The position numbers were made by a program, and so were the translations under genes. The notes under the pieces were generated by a model. It saw only the letters and a list, made by a program, of their open reading frames with translations, was not told the DNA's origin and ran no database searches. From the NCBI GenBank assembly GCA_038235165.1, contig JBBSUG010000009.1, positions 86,480-150,479 on the forward strand: a stretch of DNA of 64,000 nucleotides, in the 5' to 3' direction. Shown piece by piece: positions 46,199-54,232 of this stretch. Source of the DNA: GCA-002050365 sp038235165. Lineage in GTDB: Bacteria > Acidobacteriota > Blastocatellia > Pyrinomonadales > Pyrinomonadaceae. Each line of letters starts with the position of its first letter. The stretch's first letter is position 1.

Positions 46199-46713
46199 GC
46201 ATCAGCCAAGCAAAACGCTCGGAAATCCGTGAAAGAGCCGGTTTTGCTTGTGAATACTGCGAGATTTCAGAAACCGACAACGGCGGCGAACTAACCGTTG
46301 ACCATTTTAAGCCAGTCTCGAAAAACGGTGGTGACGAAGCAGAAAATCTCGTCTATTGCTGTTTTAGATGCAATCTTTACAAAGGCGATTACTGGACGGA
46401 AGATTCAAAGCTGTTCAATCCGCGAACCGCCAACCGCGATAAACATTTCTGGCTTTCCGAATCAGGAAATCTATTCGCCTTAACCGAAATCGGCGAATTT
46501 ACTATCAAACTTCTGCGCCTGAATCGCCAACCGTTGATTACAAAACGCCAAAATGATTATCAAAAAATCGAAGAACGTCAAATTTTGGAACAAACTCAAA
46601 AAGCTGTCGAAACACTTATACATTTGAGCCAGCAACAACGCGAACTTTTGAAAGAACAACAAAATCTACTGGACGAACAACGCCGTTTGCCCGAGTTTTT
46701 ATTTCGGAAATAG
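46195..46713 (+). CDS. HNH endonuclease
   Basis: A 172-residue protein starting at TTG 46195, overlapping the previous stop. N-terminal HNH domain: 'RERAGFACEYCEISETDNGG', 'ELTVDHFKPVSKNGGDEAEN', 'LVYCCFRCNLYKGDYW', with two CxxC zinc pairs and the catalytic DH. The C-terminal third is a long coiled coil ('QQQRELLKEQQNLLDEQRRL'). HNH proteins of this layout occur widely, often in accessory regions. The stop is 10 bases from the 3' end of the tRNA-Gly on the other strand. The target is unknown. Confidence 0.85.
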   Translation: MSISQAKRSEIRERAGFACEYCEISETDNGGELTVDHFKPVSKNGGDEAENLVYCCFRCNLYKGDYWTEDSKLFNPRTANRDKHFWLSESGNLFALTEIGEFTIKLLRLNRQPLITKRQNDYQKIEERQILEQTQKAVETLIHLSQQQRELLKEQQNLLDEQRRLPEFLFRK

Positions 46714-46723
46714 CTTGAAAACT

Positions 46724-46799
46724 TGGAGTATCGTAGCGGATTCGAACCGATGTTCCCGACATGGCAAGCCGAAGTCTTAAACCGCTGGACCAACGATGC
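46724..46799 (-). tRNA. tRNA-Gly (GCC)
   Basis: Class I cloverleaf. The acceptor GCATCGT/ACGATAC has one C-A mismatch at the second pair, the D-arm contains GCGG, the anticodon loop is TTGCCAT, the T-loop is TTCGAAT, and CCA is encoded. It stands alone 10 kb from the main array, next to the TPR gene and RtcB. A weak T-stem pair (T-C) adds to the diverged look. Confidence 0.85.
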
Positions 46800-46805
46800 T
46801 TAAAT

Positions 46806-47414
46806 TTATTTGCTTTCAATAATTGATAAAACTTTTTCCATATCCTTGAGTTGTTGTTTGGCTTCTTTGTATTTCGGATCAATTTCGAGAGCTTTTTCAA
46901 AACAATTTATTGATTCTTTGTATCTTTTTTGAATTAGGTAGGCGACTCCGAGATTATAAAATGCTTCGTCAATACAGCCTTTTTCACACTTCGTAGCTTT
47001 TTGGAAAGTTTCGATTGCTTCCTCGAATTTTTCAATTCTTAAAAACATAACTCCCTGATAGATTAAAAATGTTGCCTCAGAAGAATTTGTATTGTGAGCT
47101 TTTTGAAACCATTCGATATCTTTATGAAAATGTCCTGAATCTTTATAAATATCTCCCATACGACATTGAAGCCAAGCTAAACGACGTTGTTTATTTGGTT
47201 CGTCAATTAATTCAATTGATTTATATACCGCTTTCTTGGCATCTTTGAATCTATCAATCCTAAAAAGTGCAAGACTATACATATCCCAACCGCCTTGACT
47301 GTTAGGGAAATCTTTCAAATAGCTTTCGGCTAATTCAATTACGCAAGCATTTAGGGATTTTGTTGTAGCCGATACAATCGCATTGTATCTTTGTTTTCTG
47401 GTTTTCGGTTTCAT
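46806..47414 (-). CDS. TPR-repeat protein
   Basis: A 202-residue soluble protein made almost wholly of TPR helices: 'GWDMYSLALFRIDRFKDAKK', 'QCRMGDIYKDSGHFHKDIEW', 'AFYNLGVAYLIQKRYKESIN' and 'CFEKALEIDPKYKEAKQQLK'. It has no signal peptide. It is AT-richer than the adjacent RtcB. It lies 56 bases downstream of rtcB on the same strand and just upstream of a tRNA-Gly, so it may be part of the same transcript and act as a scaffold, but this is inference. Confidence 0.78.
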   Translation of the reverse strand: MKPKTRKQRYNAIVSATTKSLNACVIELAESYLKDFPNSQGGWDMYSLALFRIDRFKDAKKAVYKSIELIDEPNKQRRLAWLQCRMGDIYKDSGHFHKDIEWFQKAHNTNSSEATFLIYQGVMFLRIEKFEEAIETFQKATKCEKGCIDEAFYNLGVAYLIQKRYKESINCFEKALEIDPKYKEAKQQLKDMEKVLSIIESK

Positions 47415-47470
47415 AACTTTGTTTAAAATTTGAGTTTGCCAAAATAGAAATCTAAATCGGCAAACTCATT

Positions 47471-49615
47471 TTACCCTTTCACACAAACGACTTGCTTCAA
47501 TTCCGCGACGATTTCTACAAGGTCTGACTGGTTACGCATAACTTCGTCAATGTTTTTATACGCGCCGGGAATTTCGTCAATTACGCCGGAGTCTTTGCGG
47601 CATTCCACGCCTTTGGTTTGGCGTTCCAAATCCTCACGCGTGAAGCGTTTTTTCGCCGCCGTGCGCGACATTTTGCGTCCTGCGCCGTGCGAACACGAAT
47701 TGTAGCTTTCCGGTGCGCCTAAACCGTTAATAATAAAAGACTTTGCGCCCATCGAGCCGGGAATAATTCCGAAACGACCGAGTTCGGCGTTGATCGCGCC
47801 TTTGCGTGTGACGAACACTTTTTCGCCGTAATGTTCTTCCAAAGCGACGTAATTGTGATGACAATTGACCGCAACTTCGGGACGAAATGCTTTTTCTTTA
47901 TTAAACATTCGGTTGAATGATTTCAAAAGCCGTTTCATCATCACTTCGCGGTTCATCAACGCATAACTTTGCGCCCAACTCAAATCGCGCCAATAATTCT
48001 TGAACTCGTCGGTTCCCTGAATAAAATAAGCGAGATTCGGATCGGGAAGTTCATTTAGTTTGTGCAAAGTTTTCGCCGTCGCAATATGACGTTCGGCGAT
48101 TTCCTTTCCGATATTGCGAGAACCGGAATGAAGCATCAGCCAAACATTGTCTTCGGTGTCGAGACAAACTTCCAGAAAATGATTGCCGCCGCCGAGTGTG
48201 CCGAGTTGTTTCATCGCTTTGACCTTACGGTCTTGAACACCGACGTGCAAATCCTCGAAAGTGTCCCAACCGTTCCAACGCGATGCGTCGTTGTCGGATT
48301 CTTTATGCGCGTTGAATCCGACCGGAATGGCGCGTTCGATTTCGTGACGCAAATCTTTCAATTTGCCGTCGAGAATCCCGCTTTTGAATGGCGTTTTGAC
48401 CGCCATCATTCCGCAGTTGTGAACGAAAACTCCGGCTTCCAAAGCGAAATTGTGATGTTCGGGAACGCTTAAACAATAAACGTCTTCGCGTTCTGTAATT
48501 GATTCGACGGAAACAACTTTGTGATTGTAACCGTGTTCTCCACGACGATGATTGTGCAGTCCGATTCCGCTTTTCACTTTTTCGCCACAAGTTTCGCAAT
48601 CGTATAGACGATTAGCGATTTCCTTACTTTTTGCGCGACCTTTTTCGCTTTGGTTATATTCAACTAAAAACTTTTTGCCGCGCCTCCCGTTTTCGGCAAT
48701 GGCATTTTTGAAATGTTCAGGATTTTCTTCCATATATCTCAAAATATTTTTCGTTCCGCGCGTCGCGTAATAAGCGTGTCCTGCTTCCGTTTTTGCTTTA
48801 TCGGCAATCGCTCTAATACGCTTTGCCTCAAACTCCGGTGACTGCCAATGTTCATTTTTGTCAACCAAACCGCGATGGTACGCCGAATGTGCAGATGAAC
48901 TCATAAACTCCAAGTTTTCCGGGCGATTATCGGCTTCATCAAAGTTTTTGTGATGAATTACCGTTTTGTCGCCCTTAAATTTCGGAATTTCGCCGAGCAG
49001 ACCATTTCGGGCAACAATCCAATGCGCTCGTTGCATTCTGCCCGAATAATTTTGCTGCACAAAAACATAACCGTCTTTGTCAGTTTCACGATAAAACGGC
49101 ATCAACGATTCGCCTGACTTTAAGTCTTTCGCTTCTGCAAAATTTCCGTCCCGAAGCATAAATTTATGATCGGGTGTGCAGCGAATTTCCGCGCCGTTGT
49201 CTAAAACAACCTTGACGAGTTGGGCGTTTATTCGTGTTTTCTTTGCCGTCGCTTTGGAGGTAACAACTTTTCCGTTTTCCGTGCAGGCGTAAACGACAAT
49301 TTCTTGATCGTTTTCAGCCAATTCACGAAGCGCATAAGATTTCCCGTCAAGCGTCGGCACGAGCGTATCGCCCGTAAAGCAGCCAATGTCCACGCCGACG
49401 GTCGCCGGAATCACTGCGTCTTTCGTGGCGACGACCGAACCGACCATCGAACCGATGCCCAAATGTGCGTCCGGCATAATGGCGACGTGCTTGTACAGAC
49501 ACGGCAGCCGCGAGACGCTGCGGAGCATATTTTGTTCGTCGAGCGACAGGTCGTGATTAACCCACGCGAATATATCGGCTTTCGCGCCGCTGATGTTTAG
49601 TTTGTTGTATGGCAT
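47471..49615 (-). CDS. rtcB: RNA-splicing ligase RtcB with in-frame intein
   Basis: A 714-residue precursor. N-extein residues 1-78 and C-extein 401-714 together give a 392-residue RtcB. RtcB joins RNA 2',3'-cyclic phosphate or 3'-phosphate ends to 5'-OH ends using GTP and Mn2+. Motifs are 'DAHLGIGSMVGSVVA' (near 49), 'GVDIG|CGMMAVKT' interrupted by the intein, 'LHSGSRNIGKEIAERH', 'NCHHNYVALEEHYGEKVFVT' and the guanylylated-His motif 'CSHGAGRKMSR'. A GGAGG site precedes the start. No rtcA or rtcR gene is adjacent. It is the repair enzyme of the RNA island that also carries Ro60 and the tRNA array. Confidence 0.96.
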   Translation of the reverse strand: MPYNKLNISGAKADIFAWVNHDLSLDEQNMLRSVSRLPCLYKHVAIMPDAHLGIGSMVGSVVATKDAVIPATVGVDIGCFTGDTLVPTLDGKSYALRELAENDQEIVVYACTENGKVVTSKATAKKTRINAQLVKVVLDNGAEIRCTPDHKFMLRDGNFAEAKDLKSGESLMPFYRETDKDGYVFVQQNYSGRMQRAHWIVARNGLLGEIPKFKGDKTVIHHKNFDEADNRPENLEFMSSSAHSAYHRGLVDKNEHWQSPEFEAKRIRAIADKAKTEAGHAYYATRGTKNILRYMEENPEHFKNAIAENGRRGKKFLVEYNQSEKGRAKSKEIANRLYDCETCGEKVKSGIGLHNHRRGEHGYNHKVVSVESITEREDVYCLSVPEHHNFALEAGVFVHNCGMMAVKTPFKSGILDGKLKDLRHEIERAIPVGFNAHKESDNDASRWNGWDTFEDLHVGVQDRKVKAMKQLGTLGGGNHFLEVCLDTEDNVWLMLHSGSRNIGKEIAERHIATAKTLHKLNELPDPNLAYFIQGTDEFKNYWRDLSWAQSYALMNREVMMKRLLKSFNRMFNKEKAFRPEVAVNCHHNYVALEEHYGEKVFVTRKGAINAELGRFGIIPGSMGAKSFIINGLGAPESYNSCSHGAGRKMSRTAAKKRFTREDLERQTKGVECRKDSGVIDEIPGAYKNIDEVMRNQSDLVEIVAELKQVVCVKG
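48416..49381 (-). mobile_element. Intein with HNH homing endonuclease in RtcB
   Basis: 322 residues (79-400 of the precursor) begin with Cys ('CFTGDTLVPTLDGKSYALRE', block A) and carry block B 'GAEIRCTPDHKF'. An HNH-type endonuclease region follows ('VIHHKNFDEADNRPENLEFM') with a zinc-finger-like 'CETCGEKVKSGIGLHNHRRG'. The end is 'EDVYCLSVPEHHNFALEAGV' and 'FVHN' before the +1 Cys. That Cys is the Mn2+-binding Cys of the RtcB CGM motif, so splicing is needed for activity. Confidence 0.93.
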
Positions 49616-49787
49616 ATTTCCTCCGTTTTGTATTTGATAATTATAAATTGCGGTTGACCGTGCGGACGTTTCGCACGGTGTCTTTTTTTGATATGTAAAA
49701 ATTGCATATATTTTTCTTTTACGGTTACTCGAAAATAAGTGTATATTATCCCTATTTAACTTAGTCAGGCAGAATTTATGACCAAAA

Positions 49788-49858
49788 CGGAAACACGACC
49801 GTTAGGGAGTGTGTCAATCGCTCGACTCATAACACACTCCCTAACGGTCGTGTTTCCG
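49788..49858. repeat. Perfect 27-bp palindrome
   Basis: 49788-49814 (CGGAAACACGACCGTTAGGG onward) pairs without mismatch with 49832-49858 around a 17-base loop. It lies in the 331-base gap between divergent rtcB and the kinase gene. Its CGGAAACACG start is shared with the 59.45-kb palindrome. Nothing else is recognised in this gap. Confidence 0.85.
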
Positions 49859-49946
49859 CCTCACATTTCACCAATCTTAAGTAATTCCGAACGATTACTT
49901 ACGATTAATAAAAGACCGGCTAAAACGGTCAAAAAAATAGAAAGTT

Positions 49947-51698
49947 ATGAACGAATTTAACAATCCCCCAAGTTTTAATACGAACGATTTGCCGGAGATC
50001 ATCGCCAATAATATCCGCGTCGAAAATATGCTCGGACGCGGCGGAATGGGAACCGTTTACCGGGCGACGCATCTCGGTTTAGACCGCGTGGTTGCCGTCA
50101 AAGTTATCAACGCCGATGTCGCCGCCGATACCGACATCACTCAGCGTTTTGCCCGCGAAGCGCGTTTGATGGCGAAGCTGCGGCATCCGCGCGCGGCGAT
50201 GATTTACGATTCGGGAACGCTGCCCGACGGTCGCCTGTTTATCGTGATGGAATATGTCGAAGGCGTGACGCTCGCCGATGTTTTGAAGAAAGAAGAGAAA
50301 CTCTCGTATCAAAAAGCCGTCGAAATCGCCGTCAGCATCTGCGACGTTTTGAGCGCAGCGCATTCGCTCGGTATCATTCACCGTGATCTCAAACCGGCAA
50401 ATATTATGCTCAACGATCAAGGCGTTTTCGTGCTTGATTTCGGCATCGCTAAAATGCTCAAAAGCGATAACGCCGAAAGTATGCAGCTTTCGATGACGAA
50501 CGGCGGCGCACTGATCGGCACGCCGTATTATATGTCGCCGGAGCAGTGTCTCGGCGAAGCGGTCGAAGCCCGCAGCGATTTATACAGTCTCGGCGCACTT
50601 TTGTTTGAAATGATTTCCGGTCGTCCGCCGTTCGACGAAGAAGTTTTTTCCGCGATTATCATTAAATACGCGATGATCGAAGCACCAAAACTTGAAGAAG
50701 TTGCGCCGCAAGTGCCGCCCAAACTCGCCTCGACGGTCAATCAATTGCTGGCGAAAAAACCGGCAGACCGTCCGTCCGATGCCGCCGCCGCGAAATTTTT
50801 GCTCGAAGCCGCTCTTTCCGGCGAAATGATTCCACTTAACGATGCCGCCACGCAAATTTTAGACGCGCCGGTTAATTTTACGCAGAATTTGAACAATGCG
50901 CCGACTTCGCAAATGACGAATCCGGTCGGTCAAACGACATCCGCACCGGTTAAAAAAGAAAATCGCAATATCGGGTTGCTCGCCGCCATCGGCGGATTCG
51001 TCGGGTTGGCAACAATTCTGCTGCTCGGCGGTTTGTGGTATGCGAAAACACATCCGCCCACCAGTATGACCGATCCGCCGATTGATCCGATTATGAAAAA
51101 ATCGGAAACTTACGCGAAACCGATGCCGGATGCGCCGCCGATGAATCATAATATGGCAATGGGCGACGATTTCGCCAAAAAAGAACAGCCGACCACCGAA
51201 AAAACAAATTCAGCCGTGCCGCTGCTCTCCGCCGAAGAAGCCGACAAAGTTATCACGCGTATCACGCAGACGACCGAACACCGCGCCGACGGGATGCAGA
51301 TTATCAAAACGCCGAAAGACACCGCGCTCGTCTGCATTCACAATATGATCGAGATGGGCAAAACCCATCTTTTTGCCGTCGAACGTCCGAATTTAAATAG
51401 CCAATGGGAAATTACGGCGCGAATCTCGCTCGACACGCCCGATTTTCACGGCGCAAACTGGACGTTCGAGCCGCAGGATGTTGATAACGACGGTTACGAG
51501 GAAGTGGTTTTTCACGGTGCAAATGCTGACGATACTGCCCGCAAAGTTTTGATTTACGTTCCGCGAACGCGCCAGAATTACTGGATTACGGCGACCAAAG
51601 ACGCAAGCGGTAAATTTACTAAAACGACGCTTTCTCCGAACGCCGAAACGTCCAATTCAAAAGCCTTTCGCGCCGAACTCGAACAAAACGTAAAATAA
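49947..51698 (+). CDS. Membrane Ser/Thr protein kinase
   Basis: A 583-residue PknB-type kinase. The kinase domain spans about residues 22-285, with 'MLGRGGMGTVYRATHLGLDR', catalytic 'HRDLKPANIMLND', 'DFGIAKML' and 'GTPYYMSPEQCLGEAVEARS'. A linker follows, then one membrane helix near 338-358 ('IGLLAAIGGFVGLATILLLG'), and an extracytoplasmic domain of about 150 residues ('ITARISLDTPDFHGANWTFE', 'DVDNDGYEEVVFHGAN') that looks like an FG-GAP/EF-hand-type beta domain. It presumably senses an external signal. It lies divergently from rtcB, with a large palindrome between them. No direct link to RNA repair is shown. Confidence 0.9.
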   Translation: MNEFNNPPSFNTNDLPEIIANNIRVENMLGRGGMGTVYRATHLGLDRVVAVKVINADVAADTDITQRFAREARLMAKLRHPRAAMIYDSGTLPDGRLFIVMEYVEGVTLADVLKKEEKLSYQKAVEIAVSICDVLSAAHSLGIIHRDLKPANIMLNDQGVFVLDFGIAKMLKSDNAESMQLSMTNGGALIGTPYYMSPEQCLGEAVEARSDLYSLGALLFEMISGRPPFDEEVFSAIIIKYAMIEAPKLEEVAPQVPPKLASTVNQLLAKKPADRPSDAAAAKFLLEAALSGEMIPLNDAATQILDAPVNFTQNLNNAPTSQMTNPVGQTTSAPVKKENRNIGLLAAIGGFVGLATILLLGGLWYAKTHPPTSMTDPPIDPIMKKSETYAKPMPDAPPMNHNMAMGDDFAKKEQPTTEKTNSAVPLLSAEEADKVITRITQTTEHRADGMQIIKTPKDTALVCIHNMIEMGKTHLFAVERPNLNSQWEITARISLDTPDFHGANWTFEPQDVDNDGYEEVVFHGANADDTARKVLIYVPRTRQNYWITATKDASGKFTKTTLSPNAETSNSKAFRAELEQNVK

Positions 51699-51774
51699 TC
51701 TCAGCGGAATTTTACAATAAGCTAAACCCGCTTGATACAATATGATATGATTTCTAAAAATGAGGTAAAAATTT

Positions 51775-52101
51775 ATGAAATGTAAACAAAGATTTATCAG
51801 AATGATCGCCGTCATCACTTTTGCCAGTGCCGCACTCAGTTTCAGTATGACGGGAATGAACAATACTGTTCCACATCTCGAATTACAAAAGAATTCGCTT
51901 TCCGAATTAACCGGTGACACATCCGCGCCGCTAGATCAAGCGACATTCGGTGTCACCGACATCAGCCAAACAGTTTCTTCCGAACCGTCGGCACGGCTTT
52001 TCCAATTGATGTTTATTCTTTTCCTGATTAGCCCGCCGCTCATCGCAGTGATGTTGTTTTTGATATGGAAGGAATTGAAGAAACGCAATCAAATGAAATA
52101 A
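51775..52101 (+). CDS. Small exported or membrane protein
   Basis: A 108-residue protein with an N-terminal hydrophobic segment (about residues 8-25, signal peptide or anchor), a polar middle of about 50 residues, and a C-terminal membrane helix (about 78-98, 'MFILFLISPPLIAVMLFLIW') with a basic tail KELKKRNQMK. The predicted topology is periplasmic loop out, C terminus in. It follows the kinase gene by 76 bases in the same direction. The family is not recognised and the function is unknown. Confidence 0.62.
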   Translation: MKCKQRFIRMIAVITFASAALSFSMTGMNNTVPHLELQKNSLSELTGDTSAPLDQATFGVTDISQTVSSEPSARLFQLMFILFLISPPLIAVMLFLIWKELKKRNQMK

Positions 52102-52164
52102 ACGAAAACAACGCGATCTGCCGAATCGGGGCGTTTCGGCAGATCAGGAAATCCGGCTGATTTT

Positions 52165-52665
52165 ATGAAGATTTCATTCTTAATATTTTGCGGACTGCTT
52201 CAAATCCTGTTCGTGAATTTTTTCTCCGTCTGCGGACAGAGCTTTGAAACAGTCAAATTTACCGATAATTCGGAACTGTCGCTCCCGGTCAATCACGTCG
52301 CTGATGAAAAACTTAACTCACGAAAAATTACTTCCTTCAAAGTTTTGAAGAAACAAGCGATTTTCGTTTACGATTCGGTCAACAAAGCCGGTTTTTCAAT
52401 TTTACCCGGCAAACTCACCACAAATATACTCGCTAAAAATCGCACTTTGTTCAATAGAATAGACAAAATATCAACTTCCTACGCGCTCATTCAGGACGGG
52501 ACAACTTTCAGCATAGACGGTTTTGAACCGCTCAAAATTCCTTCTCCGTCGGATTGCGACAACTGCCGCATCACGGCAAATCTTGTGTTGTTCGAAATCA
52601 AACTGAGCGACAGTATCTATTACATCCCATTTGTCGAATCTATTAAAATGCTGAAAGAAGATTAA
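52165..52665 (+). CDS. Hypothetical exported protein
   Basis: A 166-residue protein with a Sec signal peptide (residues 1-24, 'KISFLIFCGLLQILFVNFFS', cleavage near VCG-QS). The mature part is beta-rich with 'KITSFKVLKKQAIFVYDSVN' and ends with a possible disulfide pair, 'SPSDCDNCRITANL'. I know no matching family. It follows a small membrane protein gene by 64 bases on the same strand and precedes the papain-like gene by 229 bases. It is probably periplasmic. Confidence 0.62.
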   Translation: MKISFLIFCGLLQILFVNFFSVCGQSFETVKFTDNSELSLPVNHVADEKLNSRKITSFKVLKKQAIFVYDSVNKAGFSILPGKLTTNILAKNRTLFNRIDKISTSYALIQDGTTFSIDGFEPLKIPSPSDCDNCRITANLVLFEIKLSDSIYYIPFVESIKMLKED

Positions 52666-52893
52666 CTTGAAACTAAAGATTGTGTCGGTCAAGTCATCGG
52701 CACAACTCAGAGGTTTTAAAACAGTTGAAGTGAGACAATGCTGCTGTGCCGAATTTTCCAAAACGGTAAAAAGATAATTCACTGAAAATTATTTTCAAAA
52801 AAAATTATTGTTAAATGATAGTTTTTTAGCAAATTGTTCGCATTATTAAATGTAGAAGACAATTCGCGGAAATTTTTTGAGGAGAATAATAAA

Positions 52894-53397
52894 ATGGCAA
52901 AGCATTATAGAAATTACAGTCCGGTCAAACAAAATTTTGGTATGTCCTGTTGGGCAGCAAGTTTAGAGTGGTGGACGAAATATATGAGTCCTCTAAAGCC
53001 GGTTCAATATCAGAGTTCTTTAATTTACGAAGCAAGAGCAAGAGGATATTCGCCAAAAGTTGATCCTTTAGACGCTAATTATGGCGCGATGGAAATCCAG
53101 CACATTGAAATGATGTTAAAAAGAACCGATTTATTCGGGATGAATGCGGCGCGAATGAAGAGTTTTGAGCTGACACCCGCATTTATCAAACAAAAATTAG
53201 CCAAAGGTCCTATTTTTATTTCATATTACGAGCAAAGCGTCGGCGGCGGACACGCAAACATTATCATCAACTGCAAAACAAAATCGAACGGTTCAGCTTC
53301 TGTACGTGTTATGGAACCCAATATTCCGAAGTTTGAAAGAAGAGATTTAGCATATTATTATAACGACGGCGATGTCATTATCGGTTGGTTGAATTAA
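52894..53397 (+). CDS. Papain-like cysteine peptidase-type protein
   Basis: The start is set at ATG 52894 (MAKHYRN) with GAGGAG upstream; the product has 167 residues. It has the AvrRpt2/papain-like pattern: 'YSPVKQNFGMSCWAASLEWW' with Gln and nucleophile Cys, a His in 'YEQSVGGGHANIIINC', and 'VRVMEPN' carrying the third polar residue. It has no signal peptide. Such small peptidases occur as secreted effectors and as housekeeping or defence proteases. No immunity gene is evident. The orphan VgrG cassette is 10 kb away, so effector status is speculative. Confidence 0.75.
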   Translation: MAKHYRNYSPVKQNFGMSCWAASLEWWTKYMSPLKPVQYQSSLIYEARARGYSPKVDPLDANYGAMEIQHIEMMLKRTDLFGMNAARMKSFELTPAFIKQKLAKGPIFISYYEQSVGGGHANIIINCKTKSNGSASVRVMEPNIPKFERRDLAYYYNDGDVIIGWLN

Positions 53398-53409
53398 TTG
53401 AAAGTTCAG

Positions 53410-53452
53410 TTTATGGAGTTTTTTTGTTGCCTGACGTAAAAAACTTCATAAA
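53410..53452. terminator. Terminator-like hairpin between protease gene and Y-like RNA
   Basis: TTTATGGAGTTTTTT (53410-53424) pairs with AAAAAACTTCATAAA (53438-53452), one G-U. It could end the plus-strand protease transcript and, on the minus strand, follow the Y-RNA-like element by 8 bases. Confidence 0.55.
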
Positions 53453-53460
53453 ATAATTCA

Positions 53461-53553
53461 GGCGACAAAATTGCCGAGAATTCGCCCCGTAAATTTAACG
53501 GAGCGGGAAAGAGTCGAACTTTCTATACCAATGTATTCTCGACGGCATTCGCC
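53461..53553 (-). ncRNA. Y-RNA-like element (copy E4)
   Basis: On the minus strand, outer stem GGCGA/TCGCC, 5' strand AT-GCCG-TCG-AGAAT, 3' strand ATTCT-CGGC-AATTTTG. The head carries a T-arm-like hairpin GAAAG-TTCGACT-CTTTC and an 8-bp hairpin CGCTCCGT/ACGGGGCG. It shares AATGCYG and ATTTTGTC with the copies next to Ro60 at 57.2 kb and in the tRNA array at 62.3 kb. It lies 8 bases beyond the DUF5615 stop. Confidence 0.7.
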
Positions 53554-53561
53554 AAAAATTA

Positions 53562-53915
53562 TTATTGAATTTTGATGATGTATGTTCGACTGATTTGAAC
53601 AACTGAACTTTCGTTTAATTCTTTGACGATCAACGTCAAATTCTTGTCGAACAATTCGAGCAACTGCGAGTTTCTGATGTTTCCGGTTTTAACGTGAAGC
53701 AATTTGTAAGGCTCTTTTTTGGCGGAAAAACTGTCGTAGAAATCGGCATCTTTGGAAATGACGATGCGATTTTCCGTCAACGAAAGACGATTTATTTCGG
53801 CATCGGTCGTGTCGTTTCCGGCAGGCAGTTCGGTTGTATGAATTACATCGAAACCTTTTTCGCGCAGTAAATGCGCCAGAGTTTTCGGCAAATGCGCGTC
53901 AACGATAAACTTCAT
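53562..53915 (-). CDS. DUF5615 PIN-like toxin
   Basis: A 117-residue PIN-like nuclease of the Mut7-C/DUF5615 type: 'KFIVDAHLPKTLAHLLREKG', 'FDVIHTTELPAGNDTTDAEI' and 'NRIVISKDADFYDSF' carry the acidic residues of the PIN fold. The start overlaps the stop of the DUF433 gene by 4 bases (ATGA), so the two are translationally coupled. This is a known toxin-antitoxin arrangement in which the PIN protein is the presumed RNase toxin. The pair is bracketed by two Y-RNA-like elements. Confidence 0.87.
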   Translation of the reverse strand: MKFIVDAHLPKTLAHLLREKGFDVIHTTELPAGNDTTDAEINRLSLTENRIVISKDADFYDSFSAKKEPYKLLHVKTGNIRNSQLLELFDKNLTLIVKELNESSVVQISRTYIIKIQ

Positions 53916-54151
53916 ACCGGCACGAGTTCGGTAATCGAACCGACGTTAGCGAGTTTTGCCGCGAACAACAGACAGGCGAACAAATCTTCTTTTTCAAGGT
54001 CTTCGTAATCCGCCAAAATCTCCTCGTTGGTCATTCCCGAAGCCATCAATTCCAACATATTTTCCACCGCATAGCGTTTATTCCGAATCGTCGGTTTGCC
54101 GTGACAAATGTTTGGATTGATTGTGATGCGTTGTAAAAGTCCTTGTTCCAT
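53912..54151 (-). CDS. DUF433 antitoxin
   Basis: The start is placed at ATG 54151 (MEQGLLQRIT), because the longer frame runs back into a Y-like repeat. The product has 79 residues. Typical DUF433 sequence: 'ITINPNICHGKPTIRNKRYA', 'VENMLELMASGMTNEEILAD' and 'YEDLEKEDLFACLLFAAKLA'. The fold is a helix-turn-helix that neutralises the coupled PIN-like protein and represses the operon. It is upstream of and overlaps the toxin gene by 4 bases. Confidence 0.88.
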   Translation of the reverse strand: MEQGLLQRITINPNICHGKPTIRNKRYAVENMLELMASGMTNEEILADYEDLEKEDLFACLLFAAKLANVGSITELVPV

Positions 54152-54180
54152 AAACAAAATTTTAGCACAGATTATTGTGA

Positions 54181-54225
54181 GAAAGTTTAACTTTCTACAC
54201 CAATGTATTCCCGACAGCATTCGCC
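54181..54225 (-). ncRNA. Partial Y-RNA-like element (copy E5)
   Basis: 45 bases match the 5' half of E4 (GGCGAATGCYGTCG, then GAATACATTGG, then a GAAAG/CTTTC hairpin), but the 3' half is missing and is replaced by the DUF433/DUF5615 operon. Sequence beyond the element (CCAAAA...TT) also matches the E4 flank, so this is a truncated duplicate. Confidence 0.6.
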
Positions 54226-54232
54226 AAAATTT

